The translations under genes and the position numbers were made by a program. Under the pieces are notes generated by a model that saw only the letters and a list, made by a program, of their open reading frames with translations, did no database searches and was not told the origin of the DNA. 64,000 nucleotides of DNA. It comes from Acinetobacter cumulans (GTDB lineage: Bacteria; Pseudomonadota; Gammaproteobacteria; Pseudomonadales; Moraxellaceae). The DNA is taken from NCBI RefSeq assembly GCF_003024525.3, contig NZ_CP035934.2, positions 1,550,001-1,614,000 of the forward strand, written 5' to 3'. Below, one piece after another: positions 50,301 to 58,559 of this stretch. Each line of letters starts with the position of its first letter. Position 1 is the first letter of the stretch.

Positions 50301-50978
50301 CCATTTGATATGTACATCGTGGACTATGACTACGGCAAAGTGACTTTAAACGGTGATTTTGCCTTAGGCAATCTGACTGGACCACTGACGGCAAAGTACC
50401 GCTATCAGGATATGGGCCTTGTCCGCGATGTTAAAATCAATGGTCAGGTGACATTCACTAAACCCTTGACACATAACTATGATCCAGCAAACACCATTGT
50501 TGGATCTGCACTTGTGATTGGTGATATGAAATCACGTTACACACGTTTATTTGTTCAGCCCACTTGGAATTCTGTGTGGTCAGATGAGGCTACAGGTGGT
50601 GCAATTTCAGCGAACTATAATGATGCCTTGTACCCACTAGAGGTTAGTAACAAGGGCGCGATTCAAGAGCGCTGGGCTATGGTGTTTACGGATGCAACAA
50701 CGTTTAAGTGTGTTGGTGAATATACTGGTGAATTGGCACAGCGTGGCACCACTACAGCTGATTATGCACCACTCAACCCAATCACCAATGCACCATACTT
50801 TAAGATTAAAAAAGAAGGTTGGGGCAGTGGCTGGGCGAATGGCAATACCTTGCGCTTTAACTCGATTGGGGCAAATTATCCGATTTGGGTGATTCGCACC
50901 GTAAAACAGTCCGAGCCTACTGTACTGTCAGACTCATTCCAAATCATGCTGCGCGGTGATATTGACCGGGTTGCTTAG
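47364..50978 (+). CDS. Large baseplate/tail-tip protein with repeated Ig-like units
   Basis: A 1204-residue protein. After a 250-residue N-terminal domain, five repeats share a pattern like GAGQLRG...GSIDYETGTMAVTV; others contain GTINYQNGAIAW, GTIDYADGVAKL, GSIDYVTRTISV and GQIQYGNGNIEI. This suggests serial beta-sandwich modules. The C-terminal part resembles a tail-tip scaffold (LPIDGRVPIFRSGEIGIV). It replaces several smaller tail-tip genes. Its length suggests a structural spike or baseplate of the B3/D3112-like siphovirus type. Function is inferred from place. Confidence 0.68.
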   Translation: MAIETNNLKLLESERIKTDAEDGGGKYSGREIVDGQSNNLFNDISEMDRTTGRTSIQKIYAAVNTADTDALMGATVFISENPKDANVSAVLFSTNSWTDERSSAQNRIENYLAKGAQLTGTPLDTHWLGMKSLQVAMFPQEAESSIGASIVLISNEGKPLEVEQYLRITEVSTRTAILMIDGKQVEYKIATYGLSDALKADFVGLSAKQWYSGEKSQTIIRDTIVADTGKYYASANLKEAAQVGDYSVVADSVYTQLVPSAQTETPMVNINAAGDSAALVKTASGVLSKIFPNITVNTVQGLYIGSSVMPKSVEFTLFGSAITDVGGELKNSAGTSIGTINYQNGAIAWNANAGTGTTNLNITFMPAAAVTAPVESMLIYVNQENNGFNWIKNLVPLPSPGSLQFSYLVQNQVYTLRDNGAGQLRGSDSSFGSGSIDYETGTMAVTVGELADVGSAILLTWSNMITAQERSGLVINKAYIEIPVNDSIVAGTLTVDWLLNGVSKTATDNGQGQFTGDATGTIDYADGVAKLMPTLLPNGGTTFNVSGQKGPKSAVSLSAVPSGGSITVELDNGSAPLVPKSVKIRVPVRYMGHSGEVELRDMPIDATTGRMINGAGQQQGSIDYVTRTISVTPSTTLQSVEREKIMRPFFGKYNTSSEAISAGMLGMTINYQNVKTTNTLTLNEVATAVTVNVSYRDESAAQSWNDTVIGSVLKTDLTEGFAEQILAGSVRLTLASSTYVDKIGSLYRNSSVTTGAGTLAGQIQYGNGNIEITSWDVGGANNPVLESLATQLESVKTNQVSYRAPMIPIRAQSLTLSAVKVEGGVLNIVPDGSGTIDTADCDGFFNFDQGYGQFVFREKVIITEANRAEIMSQDWYVAELEYAKDGKQWIHKPIMVLPETIKYSAVGFSYIPIDADLLGLSAVRLPIDGRVPIFRSGEIGIVSASKSQELPDYIAGKIYALADQRISWCELEDADGAKVPFDMYIVDYDYGKVTLNGDFALGNLTGPLTAKYRYQDMGLVRDVKINGQVTFTKPLTHNYDPANTIVGSALVIGDMKSRYTRLFVQPTWNSVWSDEATGGAISANYNDALYPLEVSNKGAIQERWAMVFTDATTFKCVGEYTGELAQRGTTTADYAPLNPITNAPYFKIKKEGWGSGWANGNTLRFNSIGANYPIWVIRTVKQSEPTVLSDSFQIMLRGDIDRVA

Positions 50979-50994
50979 ACTTCAACTTTAATAT

Positions 50995-51016
50995 GACCGC
51001 CTTGGCGGTCTTTTTT
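50995..51016 (+). terminator. Terminator after the large tail-tip gene
   Basis: GACCGCC-TT-GGCGGTC and six T. Confidence 0.86.
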
Positions 51017-51030
51017 ATGGGTTTGCAAAT

Positions 51031-52314
51031 ATGGCAACAGATGTAGAAGTTCAATTTTTTAGCCACTTGAATGGGTTAGTGCTGAGCAATACTTGGGGCG
51101 ATATGATTCGCCTTTTGGATGCTTGTCTGGTGAATGGGGTCGAATTACCAAGTATCACTTCAGCAGCAATTGATGAGCAAGGGGATTTGCACTTAACACT
51201 ATTTGCGCCGCACAAAGCCATGTTGCTGCAGGTTGTTGAACTTACTGGCTTTGAGCCATCATCTTTAAATCAAAAGTATCGAATTAAAGGTGTGCTAAGT
51301 GATACGCAATTGATTCTAAAGCCTCAGGTTGTGATTGATGAAACTGCCGTTACAACCAAAGGTGCAAGTAAATTAGCATCACTGGGTTATGACATCGTTT
51401 TTCGTGATGATAAGGATGTGAAGCGCGTATATCGTGCAAAAAATCCGACCGCGCAGCACCCATTTATTCGAGTTGACGAGTCTATTTCCGATGGCGTGAA
51501 CTCATATAATTCCAGTTATGCCAAATATGCAATGGTCGGCTTGCTTGAGCATATGGATCATATTGATGATTATCAGAATCCTGATGTTTTACAGCTTCCT
51601 TTCGATCCAGCTAACCCATCTAAGAATTGGAAAATTTCAGGAACTGGAGGTGATTGCGTTCGAGGCTGGTCACGCTGGTATTGGTCTAGAACTGGAAATC
51701 CAGTAGGCGGTTATTACCCAGATTCAAGCGGTGGTGCTGCAGCAAATAGCAACTTTACTTTGGTCGGTGATAAAAACTGCTTTTACACTGTAGTAAATGA
51801 GAATCCTGGCAATGGCCTCTGGAACGTTTTGCATGGAGCAGGGATATTTCAGTCTTCCATGATGAATGATGTAATTCCAAATTGGTTTTTATCAGCACAC
51901 TTGACCAACCGAAGCGCAAACTCCATATCTGGGGTCGGTATGTACAACGGCAACGGTGTTTCCATGCTTTGTCATAACGCAAGCGCTGGCAAGTTTTTTA
52001 TCCCAAAATACGATGTGTTGAGCAGGCTTTCAAACAGTACTGAATGTCAAAGCCTTTTACTTGATTATCGGTCTGGTATGAGTAATCAGTATGCGAACAA
52101 CTTGCCCGCATTAGAAGTACCAATACTAGATAATGAAGCACACTTAAGAGGCGCTTTACTACACGTTTGCTATGCGGGAAAGTCTTTGCAAGAGAATATG
52201 CTTGCCCCTTTGATAGCTGATTCATCAATGTATGTGTATGACACTGTGGCAACAGGTGGAAATGCCAGCTATCAAAAAGGTGGATTTTATTTTTATCTAG
52301 GAGAATTAGAGTGA
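51031..52314 (+). CDS. Tail protein, possible host-interaction component
   Basis: A 427-residue protein beginning ATDVEVQFFSHLNGLVLSN, which resembles N-terminal virion-binding parts of tail proteins. The centre and C-terminus are rich in Gly/Asn/aromatics (WSRWYWSRTGNPVGGYYPDS), as in carbohydrate- or receptor-binding domains. Its stop overlaps the next start. No enzyme motif is seen. Confidence 0.62.
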   Translation: MATDVEVQFFSHLNGLVLSNTWGDMIRLLDACLVNGVELPSITSAAIDEQGDLHLTLFAPHKAMLLQVVELTGFEPSSLNQKYRIKGVLSDTQLILKPQVVIDETAVTTKGASKLASLGYDIVFRDDKDVKRVYRAKNPTAQHPFIRVDESISDGVNSYNSSYAKYAMVGLLEHMDHIDDYQNPDVLQLPFDPANPSKNWKISGTGGDCVRGWSRWYWSRTGNPVGGYYPDSSGGAAANSNFTLVGDKNCFYTVVNENPGNGLWNVLHGAGIFQSSMMNDVIPNWFLSAHLTNRSANSISGVGMYNGNGVSMLCHNASAGKFFIPKYDVLSRLSNSTECQSLLLDYRSGMSNQYANNLPALEVPILDNEAHLRGALLHVCYAGKSLQENMLAPLIADSSMYVYDTVATGGNASYQKGGFYFYLGELE

Positions 52315-52607
52315 AACCAATATCTAGAAGGATTTCACACTCTTCAAATATGCTGCAAGTGGTGGTAGCAGGCCCCGTGATTGCAGCTATTAAAGGTTCA
52401 ACTAAAAAATTAGGCGAAAAATACAAAGACTCACTTGTGGTTTTGTACTGTAAAGCTAATTTGCAGCCAATTGCAGTAAGAAAACCTGATGCAAACGGCT
52501 GGTATCAATTCGCAGGTCTTAACGCAAATTTAAAAACTTTCATTGTTGCTTTCGATATGAACCATCAATTCAATGCTGTTATCCAAGACAATGTGGTGCC
52601 TAAATGA
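52311..52607 (+). CDS. Small tail-associated protein
   Basis: A 98-residue protein with a transthyretin/carboxypeptidase-regulatory-like strand pattern (LVVLYCKANLQPIAVRKPD and GWYQFAGLNANLKTF). It is coupled to both neighbours by overlaps. Such proteins often decorate tail fibres; the function is inferred. Confidence 0.6.
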   Translation: MKPISRRISHSSNMLQVVVAGPVIAAIKGSTKKLGEKYKDSLVVLYCKANLQPIAVRKPDANGWYQFAGLNANLKTFIVAFDMNHQFNAVIQDNVVPK

Positions 52608-52996
52608 TTACACCATCTCTTAAAGCTGGGCTTGCACAACTGCGAGCGTTGGCTGATTTTATTGACTTGGGAAGCGGAAATGCTTCCTTTGTTTATTACG
52701 ACTCTGCAAAGCCTCAAAACACATTAGTTCCTGCAGATGATACGACCAAACTGGCAACACTAACCTTACCTAAACCTTGTTTTAGTCGATTTAACGAAGA
52801 CAGTATAGAGCTCAAGCCAACCAATGATGTTCTTGCGCTTAAAACTGGAATAGTGGTATGGGCTAGATTATTGAATGCCAATGGTGAAGCAGTTGCTGAT
52901 TTTGCAATGGGTACAGACATTATTTTGAATAGCTATGACATTGTGATGGGTGCTACACAGCGTCTTGATTCTATAATTTTAAAACCAGTGATTTAG
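52604..52996 (+). CDS. Small tail-associated beta-rich protein
   Basis: A 130-residue protein, soluble and strand-rich (DTTKLATLTLPKPCFSRF; TGIVVWARLLNANGEAVADF). It is coupled by a 4-base overlap to the gene before it. Likely part of the tail tip with the 98-residue protein; no known family. Confidence 0.58.
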   Translation: MITPSLKAGLAQLRALADFIDLGSGNASFVYYDSAKPQNTLVPADDTTKLATLTLPKPCFSRFNEDSIELKPTNDVLALKTGIVVWARLLNANGEAVADFAMGTDIILNSYDIVMGATQRLDSIILKPVI

Positions 52997-53003
52997 GTGT
53001 GAT

Positions 53004-54911
53004 ATGAGCGACAATTACGAACACAATAAGCCGTATTCGCTCACAGCATCTTATCTTGATATTGTTGTGCCAAGCGCTCTTACAGCACCCTTCGATCTAC
53101 ATGCTGTTTATGATCCAGATCTAGTTGCTAATTATGTTAGAGCTGTAATTAATACTGGCTTTACTGCGCAAATCTCAGGCTCAAATCTTCAGCCGGTTGA
53201 TAACAGTGGTTATCTCAATTCATACATAAATTGCGGGTTTATTTCAGTCTCATCGGGCTTACAGGATATTAATCACCAGCTTGGTGTTGAGCTAAAATTG
53301 AGTGCAACCTTTAAGAAGGCCCTAGCCCAAATTAGTGTCACGCAAATACCGTGGTCTAAACCTATTTTAAGAGTCTCGAATGAAGCTCTTTTTTTTGATC
53401 AGGGTTTGGTGATGAGCGTAGGTCAAGAAATTGGATTTGATCGAGCGCTTACTTTGTCTGAATCCATTCACTCGGCTTTTGACCAAGGCTTAAAGCTGAG
53501 TCGAAACCAGAGAATAGGTTGGCAAGAGAACCTTAAAATTCGTATTGCGCGTGATCTGTATTTTGATGAGTCAATCAAGCTTCAATTAAACCGTGAATTT
53601 ACTCATCAAGAGATGATCCGTAAACGCCGAAATATTACGTTTTCACACCAAGTCGCGCATGTCTTTGAAAAGCGTTTTGGTTTTGATTGGGATAAAGGCT
53701 TGGAGCTGGTCACTAAAGATAATATTGCGTGGGATAAAGCCAAGGCTATTCACTATCGCAAACACCCAATTCAGCCATGGCCAGAACCTGAGATTCCAAA
53801 ATATGAAGGCACGGGCGACCTTAATTTTGTATGCCTCTGTCATGATGTTGATTCTCACAATGTTGAGCTGAACTTTGGTGCAGATGTTTGCATTCCAGCA
53901 ATTCCAAATAAAAATTGGTGGCACATATTGAATACCTTATCTGTAACTCGCCTGGACAATGGCGAGGAAATAAATGTGCTGGATGGAAATTACAGCACAG
54001 ACCGCAACCGATGGTGCTGGTCTTACAGCTTGACTGTACCAGCAAGCGAATTGCCAAAACTTGAACCGATTAATGGTCAGCCTGTGATTCTAAAAATTAT
54101 AGTGAATGACAATGAACACCAAATGCTTCTTGAAAACCGCAGTCGCTCACGCAAGTTTGCACAAGATGTTTATGTGCTCACTGGCCGAAGCCAAACCGCA
54201 TTGCTTTCAGAGCCTTATGCACCAGTACGTTCATTTCTTCAAGAGAATGAGCGTACATCAGTGCAGCTATGCCAAACCGAGTTGGACCGAGTCTTTAGCG
54301 ATACACAACTGAACTGGCAATTGATTGATGAACTGGGCTGGGTCGTTGCTAATAACAGCTTGAGCTATAGTAACCTAGCCCCGATTTCAGTGATTAAAAT
54401 GATTGCCGAAAGTGGCGGTGGGTTTGTGTATAGTGAAAAAAATAGCAATGCATTGACTATTAAACCGCTTTATAAAAAGACCTTTTGGGATTCACTAACC
54501 ATCGATGAATATGATCGGTTAATCCCTGAAAGCATTGTCACAACACAGTCTACTGACTATGAGTTATATCCAGACTACAACGGCATTACACTCACAAACG
54601 ACCGCAGCGGAAAGATAGCTCAAGTCAAACGAACTGGTACAAGCGCAGATACGCTATTGCCTGCTGAAAATAATCCGCTATTTGATCATGTCAACATGGG
54701 CACTTTCGGTAAAGCAAAATTGGCAAAAGCTGGGATGGTTGAAACCCATACATTTACGATGCCGATTTCAACGGAGATTGGTGAGTGTATGCCAGGGGAG
54801 ATACTGGCATTTAATGCTGAATGGTGGGGTGTTGTTGATGGTATTGGTGTTGCTTTTACCCATTCAACAGTGAATCAAACAGTCAAAGTGGAGCGTGTAA
54901 ATCATGAGTAA
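53004..54911 (+). CDS. Tail hub-like protein with internal repeats
   Basis: A 635-residue protein. Residues about 115-250 repeat a roughly 22-residue unit of the form F/W-D-Q-G-L-x-L-S-x-x-x-x-I-G (FDQGLVMSVGQEIGFD, FDQGLKLSRNQRIGWQ and weaker copies). The C-terminal 230 residues resemble phage tail hub domains (APISVIKMIAESGGGFVY ... LTIKPLYKKTFWDSL). It probably links the tail tip to the fibres. It overlaps the next gene by 8 bases. Confidence 0.65.
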   Translation: MSDNYEHNKPYSLTASYLDIVVPSALTAPFDLHAVYDPDLVANYVRAVINTGFTAQISGSNLQPVDNSGYLNSYINCGFISVSSGLQDINHQLGVELKLSATFKKALAQISVTQIPWSKPILRVSNEALFFDQGLVMSVGQEIGFDRALTLSESIHSAFDQGLKLSRNQRIGWQENLKIRIARDLYFDESIKLQLNREFTHQEMIRKRRNITFSHQVAHVFEKRFGFDWDKGLELVTKDNIAWDKAKAIHYRKHPIQPWPEPEIPKYEGTGDLNFVCLCHDVDSHNVELNFGADVCIPAIPNKNWWHILNTLSVTRLDNGEEINVLDGNYSTDRNRWCWSYSLTVPASELPKLEPINGQPVILKIIVNDNEHQMLLENRSRSRKFAQDVYVLTGRSQTALLSEPYAPVRSFLQENERTSVQLCQTELDRVFSDTQLNWQLIDELGWVVANNSLSYSNLAPISVIKMIAESGGGFVYSEKNSNALTIKPLYKKTFWDSLTIDEYDRLIPESIVTTQSTDYELYPDYNGITLTNDRSGKIAQVKRTGTSADTLLPAENNPLFDHVNMGTFGKAKLAKAGMVETHTFTMPISTEIGECMPGEILAFNAEWWGVVDGIGVAFTHSTVNQTVKVERVNHE

Positions 54912-55134
54912 TGCATTGCAGCGACTAATTGGACTGCTACCTAAAGCTCCTGAATTTATTGGTACGATCACAAGTGAAGATTATCCCAATTACAAAGTTT
55001 TGGTTATCGATGGCTCAGGCCTTGTGATGTGTACCAGCACAACACGTTATAACTTAGGTGCCACTGTATTTATCAGTGATGCGGAGATAAAGCGCTTGGC
55101 TACAAGCGGTGATGTGATTCAAATTGAGGTGTAA
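54904..55134 (+). CDS. Small tail-tip protein
   Basis: A 76-residue beta-rich protein (EFIGTITSEDYPNYKVLVID, TRYNLGATVFIS, ending GDVIQIEV) typical of small OB-like tail-spike or hub accessory proteins. It is translationally coupled to the hub gene. Confidence 0.62.
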   Translation: MSNALQRLIGLLPKAPEFIGTITSEDYPNYKVLVIDGSGLVMCTSTTRYNLGATVFISDAEIKRLATSGDVIQIEV

Positions 55135-55137
55135 AAA

Positions 55138-56217
55138 ATGGCAGGAGTAAGGCTTGAATTTGCGCAGTTTGGGCACTTTGAATATTTCAATATTTATCGA
55201 AACTCGGTTTCAACCGCTATAGAAAATTTAGGTCAGCCGATTGGCATATCATCAACAATGTATTACGAGGATTTAACTGTTGAACCAAATCGAGATTATT
55301 ACTATCGAGCTGGGGCGATTAGGGATTCAGTTGAAGAATTCAGTGAAGAGATTCATACAAGAACTGAGGTTGTGTTTGATCCACCATATGACTTGGTGAT
55401 TGAGTTTAAAGACGATGAAATCAATCGCTTAGAGCTAAATTGGAAATTAGATGGCTTTGTTGACGAGCAGCGTTATTACTGCTCTGAAACGCCGATTGAT
55501 ACTGAAAATTTGCCAACGGCAAAAGCTGTTTTAGCGGGTGATGTGCGTACTTATGTTGATACTGATATTGAAATTGGAAAAACATATTATGTTGCTGTTG
55601 GCTCTGTGAAAAACGGCGTTGAAAAATTAAGTGGCATTGTCAAAGCGAAAGCAGCAAATGTTGTTTTTTATGCTCCGTTTTCTAGCGATATTTTAGATCA
55701 TAGCGGCCATAATACTTTAATAGTTGCGCACAATGGAGCATCACTAACAACTACTACAGAATTTCCTAGTGGTTGTGTTAGATGTGCTGGGTCACAATAT
55801 TTAACATCATCTTTCGATCTAAATCCAGCTGTTGATGACTTCACATTAGAGTTTGAGTTTGTTGCTAATTATGCAAGTATTTTCAATGGAATACTTGCAA
55901 TGCACGGTCAGTCTGGCGGAGATTGGTCATATATGTGTCTCACGGGAACATCTCTTTTTATGTCTGTAGATCACACAAAAGGATGGAATTTATTTTCTGA
56001 ATTAATTTTACCGATTGTTGCGAATCAAAAGCACAAATTTAAGCTCAAAAAAATTGGTGAGACGTATGAGGTTTATTTAGATAATGCGCTTATCGCAACA
56101 AAGACAAACACATCTGCTTACAATCTTCGAGGTGGTGTGACTTTTATTGGTAAAAAATCAAATGATCTAAATAGACCGGATATCAACTACATTAGTAGTT
56201 TAGAAGTCACAAAATAG
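55138..56217 (+). CDS. Receptor-binding tail protein with FN3-like and LamG-like domains
   Basis: A 359-residue protein. Residues 1-170 contain two fibronectin-III-like units (NRLELNWKLDGFVDEQRYY and TYYVAVGSVKNGVEKL). From about 175 a concanavalin/LamG-like jelly roll follows (FYAPFSSDILDHSGHN ... YLTSSFDLN ... FTLEFEFVA). LamG-like folds bind sugars, so it is the best candidate for the host-recognition tip. A terminator follows it and separates it from the lysis genes. Confidence 0.75.
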   Translation: MAGVRLEFAQFGHFEYFNIYRNSVSTAIENLGQPIGISSTMYYEDLTVEPNRDYYYRAGAIRDSVEEFSEEIHTRTEVVFDPPYDLVIEFKDDEINRLELNWKLDGFVDEQRYYCSETPIDTENLPTAKAVLAGDVRTYVDTDIEIGKTYYVAVGSVKNGVEKLSGIVKAKAANVVFYAPFSSDILDHSGHNTLIVAHNGASLTTTTEFPSGCVRCAGSQYLTSSFDLNPAVDDFTLEFEFVANYASIFNGILAMHGQSGGDWSYMCLTGTSLFMSVDHTKGWNLFSELILPIVANQKHKFKLKKIGETYEVYLDNALIATKTNTSAYNLRGGVTFIGKKSNDLNRPDINYISSLEVTK

Positions 56218-56238
56218 AGCACCCGAAGGTGCTTTTTT
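56218..56238 (+). terminator. Terminator after the receptor-binding gene
   Basis: AGCACC-CGAA-GGTGCT, six T. Confidence 0.85.
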
Positions 56239-56264
56239 ATTACCAAAAAATTAGGGGAAAATAA

Positions 56265-56651
56265 ATGGAACCAGTGTCCACAAGTGGTTTTGCTGCATTT
56301 TTAAAGTTCTACGGTGCAGCGATTATGGTCACTTTAGCGATAGCACTTGTTGCAACGGTTGTCATCATGATGCGTTTGCCACGTTCACCACAAGAGTGGG
56401 CCGTGGGTTTGATTTGTACCGTTGTATCCAGTCTTACGGGTGGTGCATTCATTATTGTAAAATGGGGCCTGCATGAATGGGTAACAGATATATGGGGGAT
56501 GATCGCTTTAGGCGGATTCTTCTTTGTGTGCGGGCTGCCAGGCTGGGCTGTTGTTCGGTGGACATTTAATTTTATTAACAAGCAGGAGGGTAAAACAATT
56601 ATTGAAGTGGTGAAAGAATTGAAAAATGCAAAAGATGATTTGAGAAAGTGA
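56265..56651 (+). CDS. Holin-like membrane protein
   Basis: A 128-residue protein with three hydrophobic segments (IMVTLAIALVATVVIMM, WAVGLICTVVSSLTGGAFII and MIALGGFFFVCGLPGWAVV) and a charged C-terminus (VKELKNAKDDLRK). Size and topology fit a class I-type holin. AGGGGAAAA lies upstream. A second holin-like gene at 57010 means one of the two may act as an antiholin. Confidence 0.75.
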   Translation: MEPVSTSGFAAFLKFYGAAIMVTLAIALVATVVIMMRLPRSPQEWAVGLICTVVSSLTGGAFIIVKWGLHEWVTDIWGMIALGGFFFVCGLPGWAVVRWTFNFINKQEGKTIIEVVKELKNAKDDLRK

Positions 56652-56746
56652 CCCATATTAAATGCGAATTGTTTCACACTAATTTATTGAAATGCATTTA
56701 TTTTTGCAATATAATTCGATCCAATTTTTGGCTTATGGGTCTTATA

Positions 56747-56944
56747 ATGAGCTCAATTCTATGGGATGGGGAAAGTATATTTCCTGAAAAAATTGAATTA
56801 TTTAAGAAATTCTTAAAAAAATATCTTATTGCTAATGAATGTGCAGAATTACTAGAGCACAACCCTTTTCATTATGATCCTGAGCAGGATGAGTTTTTAA
56901 ACTCTGATATTCAAGAGTATTATCACCTATGGTCTATTGCATAG
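56747..56944 (+). CDS. Small acidic protein between the lysis genes
   Basis: A 65-residue soluble protein (SSILWDGESIFPEKIELF ... DIQEYYHLWSIA). I start at the ATG at 56747; upstream in-frame codons have no site and read poorly. No signal or membrane segment. A terminator follows. The function is unknown. Confidence 0.5.
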   Translation: MSSILWDGESIFPEKIELFKKFLKKYLIANECAELLEHNPFHYDPEQDEFLNSDIQEYYHLWSIA

Positions 56945-56967
56945 CGTGACACAATAAATCTGTTTAC

Positions 56968-56990
56968 ACCGCCATTTCGGCGGTTTTTTT
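56968..56990 (+). terminator. Terminator before the second holin gene
   Basis: ACCGCC-ATTTC-GGCGGT, then seven T. Confidence 0.86.
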
Positions 56991-57009
56991 ATGTCCAAAG
57001 GAAATTGAA

Positions 57010-57270
57010 ATGAAGTTGATTGATAATTGGAAACAGGCTTGGAAACTCAAGTCAGTACAAGTAGGCGCAGTAAGCGCCTTTTTTTATGCCTTGATTTTAT
57101 TCGCGGATCAGTTCGTGGGTATCTGGAATCTCATTCCACAAGATGTAAAAAACATGGTGCCTGAGCAATGGAAAGAGGTCGTAGGTTGTTTTGTCGGCGT
57201 TGCGATGGTGCTTGCACGTTTGAAAAAGCAGCCCGAACTGCATGGAGATGATCATGAAAAAATTGACTGA
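57010..57270 (+). CDS. Putative holin, one membrane segment
   Basis: An 86-residue protein; VGAVSAFFYALILFADQFVGI is the main hydrophobic segment, with a weaker one at VVGCFVGVAMVLARL. The start WKQAWKLKSVQ is amphipathic. It overlaps the muramidase gene, the usual holin-endolysin coupling. AAGGAAATTG precedes the ATG. Confidence 0.8.
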   Translation: MKLIDNWKQAWKLKSVQVGAVSAFFYALILFADQFVGIWNLIPQDVKNMVPEQWKEVVGCFVGVAMVLARLKKQPELHGDDHEKID

Positions 57271-57835
57271 TTTACAAATTCAGTTGCAAGCAAAATTGCT
57301 AGGGATTGAAACTGCAGCATTGCGGGCTGTGATAGAAGTTGAATGTAAAAGCTCTGGATTTAATGCTGATGGCACTCCAGTGATTCTCTTTGAACGACAT
57401 GTGATGCGGCAACGCTTGATTGCTAATAAACGAGATATTGATCTAAAGCTCATCAGTGTTGAGCGACCAGATCTGTGCAATAAAACTGATGGTGGTTATG
57501 GCTTATATTCAGCCCAGCATGGCCGTTTAAATGCTGCAGCACAATACCATCGTGTATCCGCACTTGAATCAGCAAGCTGGGGTATTGGGCAAGTGATGGG
57601 CTACCATTGGAAGTCATTAGGTTATGAATCTTTGCAGGCATTCATTAATGCCATGTATAAAGATGAAGCCTCACAATTAGATGCTATGTGCCGATACATC
57701 AAGGTGAATGGCCTGGTCAATTCATTAAAAAATAAAGACTGGAAAGCCTTTGCTCATGGATATAACGGTAGTGCTTATGCAAAGAATAGCTATGACGTGA
57801 AGTTAGCTAATGCGTATAAAAAAGCCCTCAATTGA
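57254..57835 (+). CDS. Endolysin, N-acetylmuramidase family (DUF3380)
   Basis: Peptidoglycan-degrading lysin. I use the ATG at 57254 because GGAGATGATC lies directly upstream. The 193-residue product has the catalytic pattern of the N-acetylmuramidase (DUF3380) family: LRAVIEVECKSSGF (catalytic Glu), PVILFERHVM, YGLYSAQHGRLNAAA, SASWGIGQVMGYHW, and AFAHGYNGSAYA. No signal peptide is seen, so it depends on the holin. It is the last phage structural or lysis gene. Confidence 0.92.
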   Translation: MKKLTDLQIQLQAKLLGIETAALRAVIEVECKSSGFNADGTPVILFERHVMRQRLIANKRDIDLKLISVERPDLCNKTDGGYGLYSAQHGRLNAAAQYHRVSALESASWGIGQVMGYHWKSLGYESLQAFINAMYKDEASQLDAMCRYIKVNGLVNSLKNKDWKAFAHGYNGSAYAKNSYDVKLANAYKKALN

Positions 57836-57839
57836 GGGC
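57824..57839. terminator. Bidirectional terminator between endolysin and lipocalin genes
   Basis: GCCCTC-AATT-GAGGGC with A/T runs; it overlaps the endolysin stop and lies 10 bases from the lipocalin stop. Confidence 0.8.
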
Positions 57840-57848
57840 CCTTAAAAC

Positions 57849-58409
57849 TTATTTGTGCTTTGTCTTAATCAGATCTGATAAATCAAAACCTATAGATTTA
57901 GCGTAATTTAGGTATTCATCGACTGTTGTTTGGTCAGGATTAGCAGTTCTGCTGAGTACCCAAAGATATTTTTTATTTGGAGATCCAACCAATGCAGTTT
58001 GATAGCCATCATCAATTTTTAGAACCCAATAATCGCCACGGCCAACTGGCAGCCAACGAATTGCTTTTGGTAAAAAGCTCACTTTTAGTTTCGAGTTAGC
58101 AGGAGCGTTCTGAACATAAGCCTCGCCAATAGATTGGTTAAGTTTGCCGTCTGCGCTATAGCAACTATTATCAACTTTCACGTTACCATTATCATTTAAT
58201 GAATATTTCGCAGTGACGTTGTAATCGCATTTATTTTGGAAATATAGCGGTTTACGTGCGATTTCGTGCCAAGTACCAAGATATTTGTTTAAGTCTACCT
58301 TTGAAACCGCTTGGACTTCTGTCGTGTTTGCATTTGCTGTTGAAAGTAAGGAACCAGCAATGAGAATTGCGCCACTAGCTAAAAGGAGATTACGCGTTTT
58401 TGAATTCAT
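57849..58409 (-). CDS. blc: Lipocalin (Blc-like), exported
   Basis: A 186-residue protein with signal peptide (LLLASGAILIAGSLLSTANA) and the lipocalin motifs YLGTWHEIARKPLYFQ (GxW), CDYNVTAKYSLNDNGNV and GDYWVLKIDDGYQTALVGSPN. Bacterial lipocalins bind lipids in the envelope. The signal lacks a lipobox Cys, so it is probably periplasmic. It is convergent with the phage lysis genes and could be host backbone or cargo. Confidence 0.9.
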   Translation of the reverse strand: MNSKTRNLLLASGAILIAGSLLSTANANTTEVQAVSKVDLNKYLGTWHEIARKPLYFQNKCDYNVTAKYSLNDNGNVKVDNSCYSADGKLNQSIGEAYVQNAPANSKLKVSFLPKAIRWLPVGRGDYWVLKIDDGYQTALVGSPNKKYLWVLSRTANPDQTTVDEYLNYAKSIGFDLSDLIKTKHK

Positions 58410-58559
58410 GTTATAAGCCTGCTTTAATTTGAAAGTTAATTTATTACTATAAATATTTTTCAGGCCAACTTTGTTTTTTATGTATTAAGTATTTGATAAT
58501 TAAGCGCAGTTTAAGTTTTTGATTATATTTTCTTATGTAAGCCTTATAAGGAATACGTC

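Noticed and set aside
57824..57839. GCCCTCAATTGAGGGC considered as a right attachment core
   Set aside because: No copy of it exists near the integrase, and its position and T-run identify it as a terminator.
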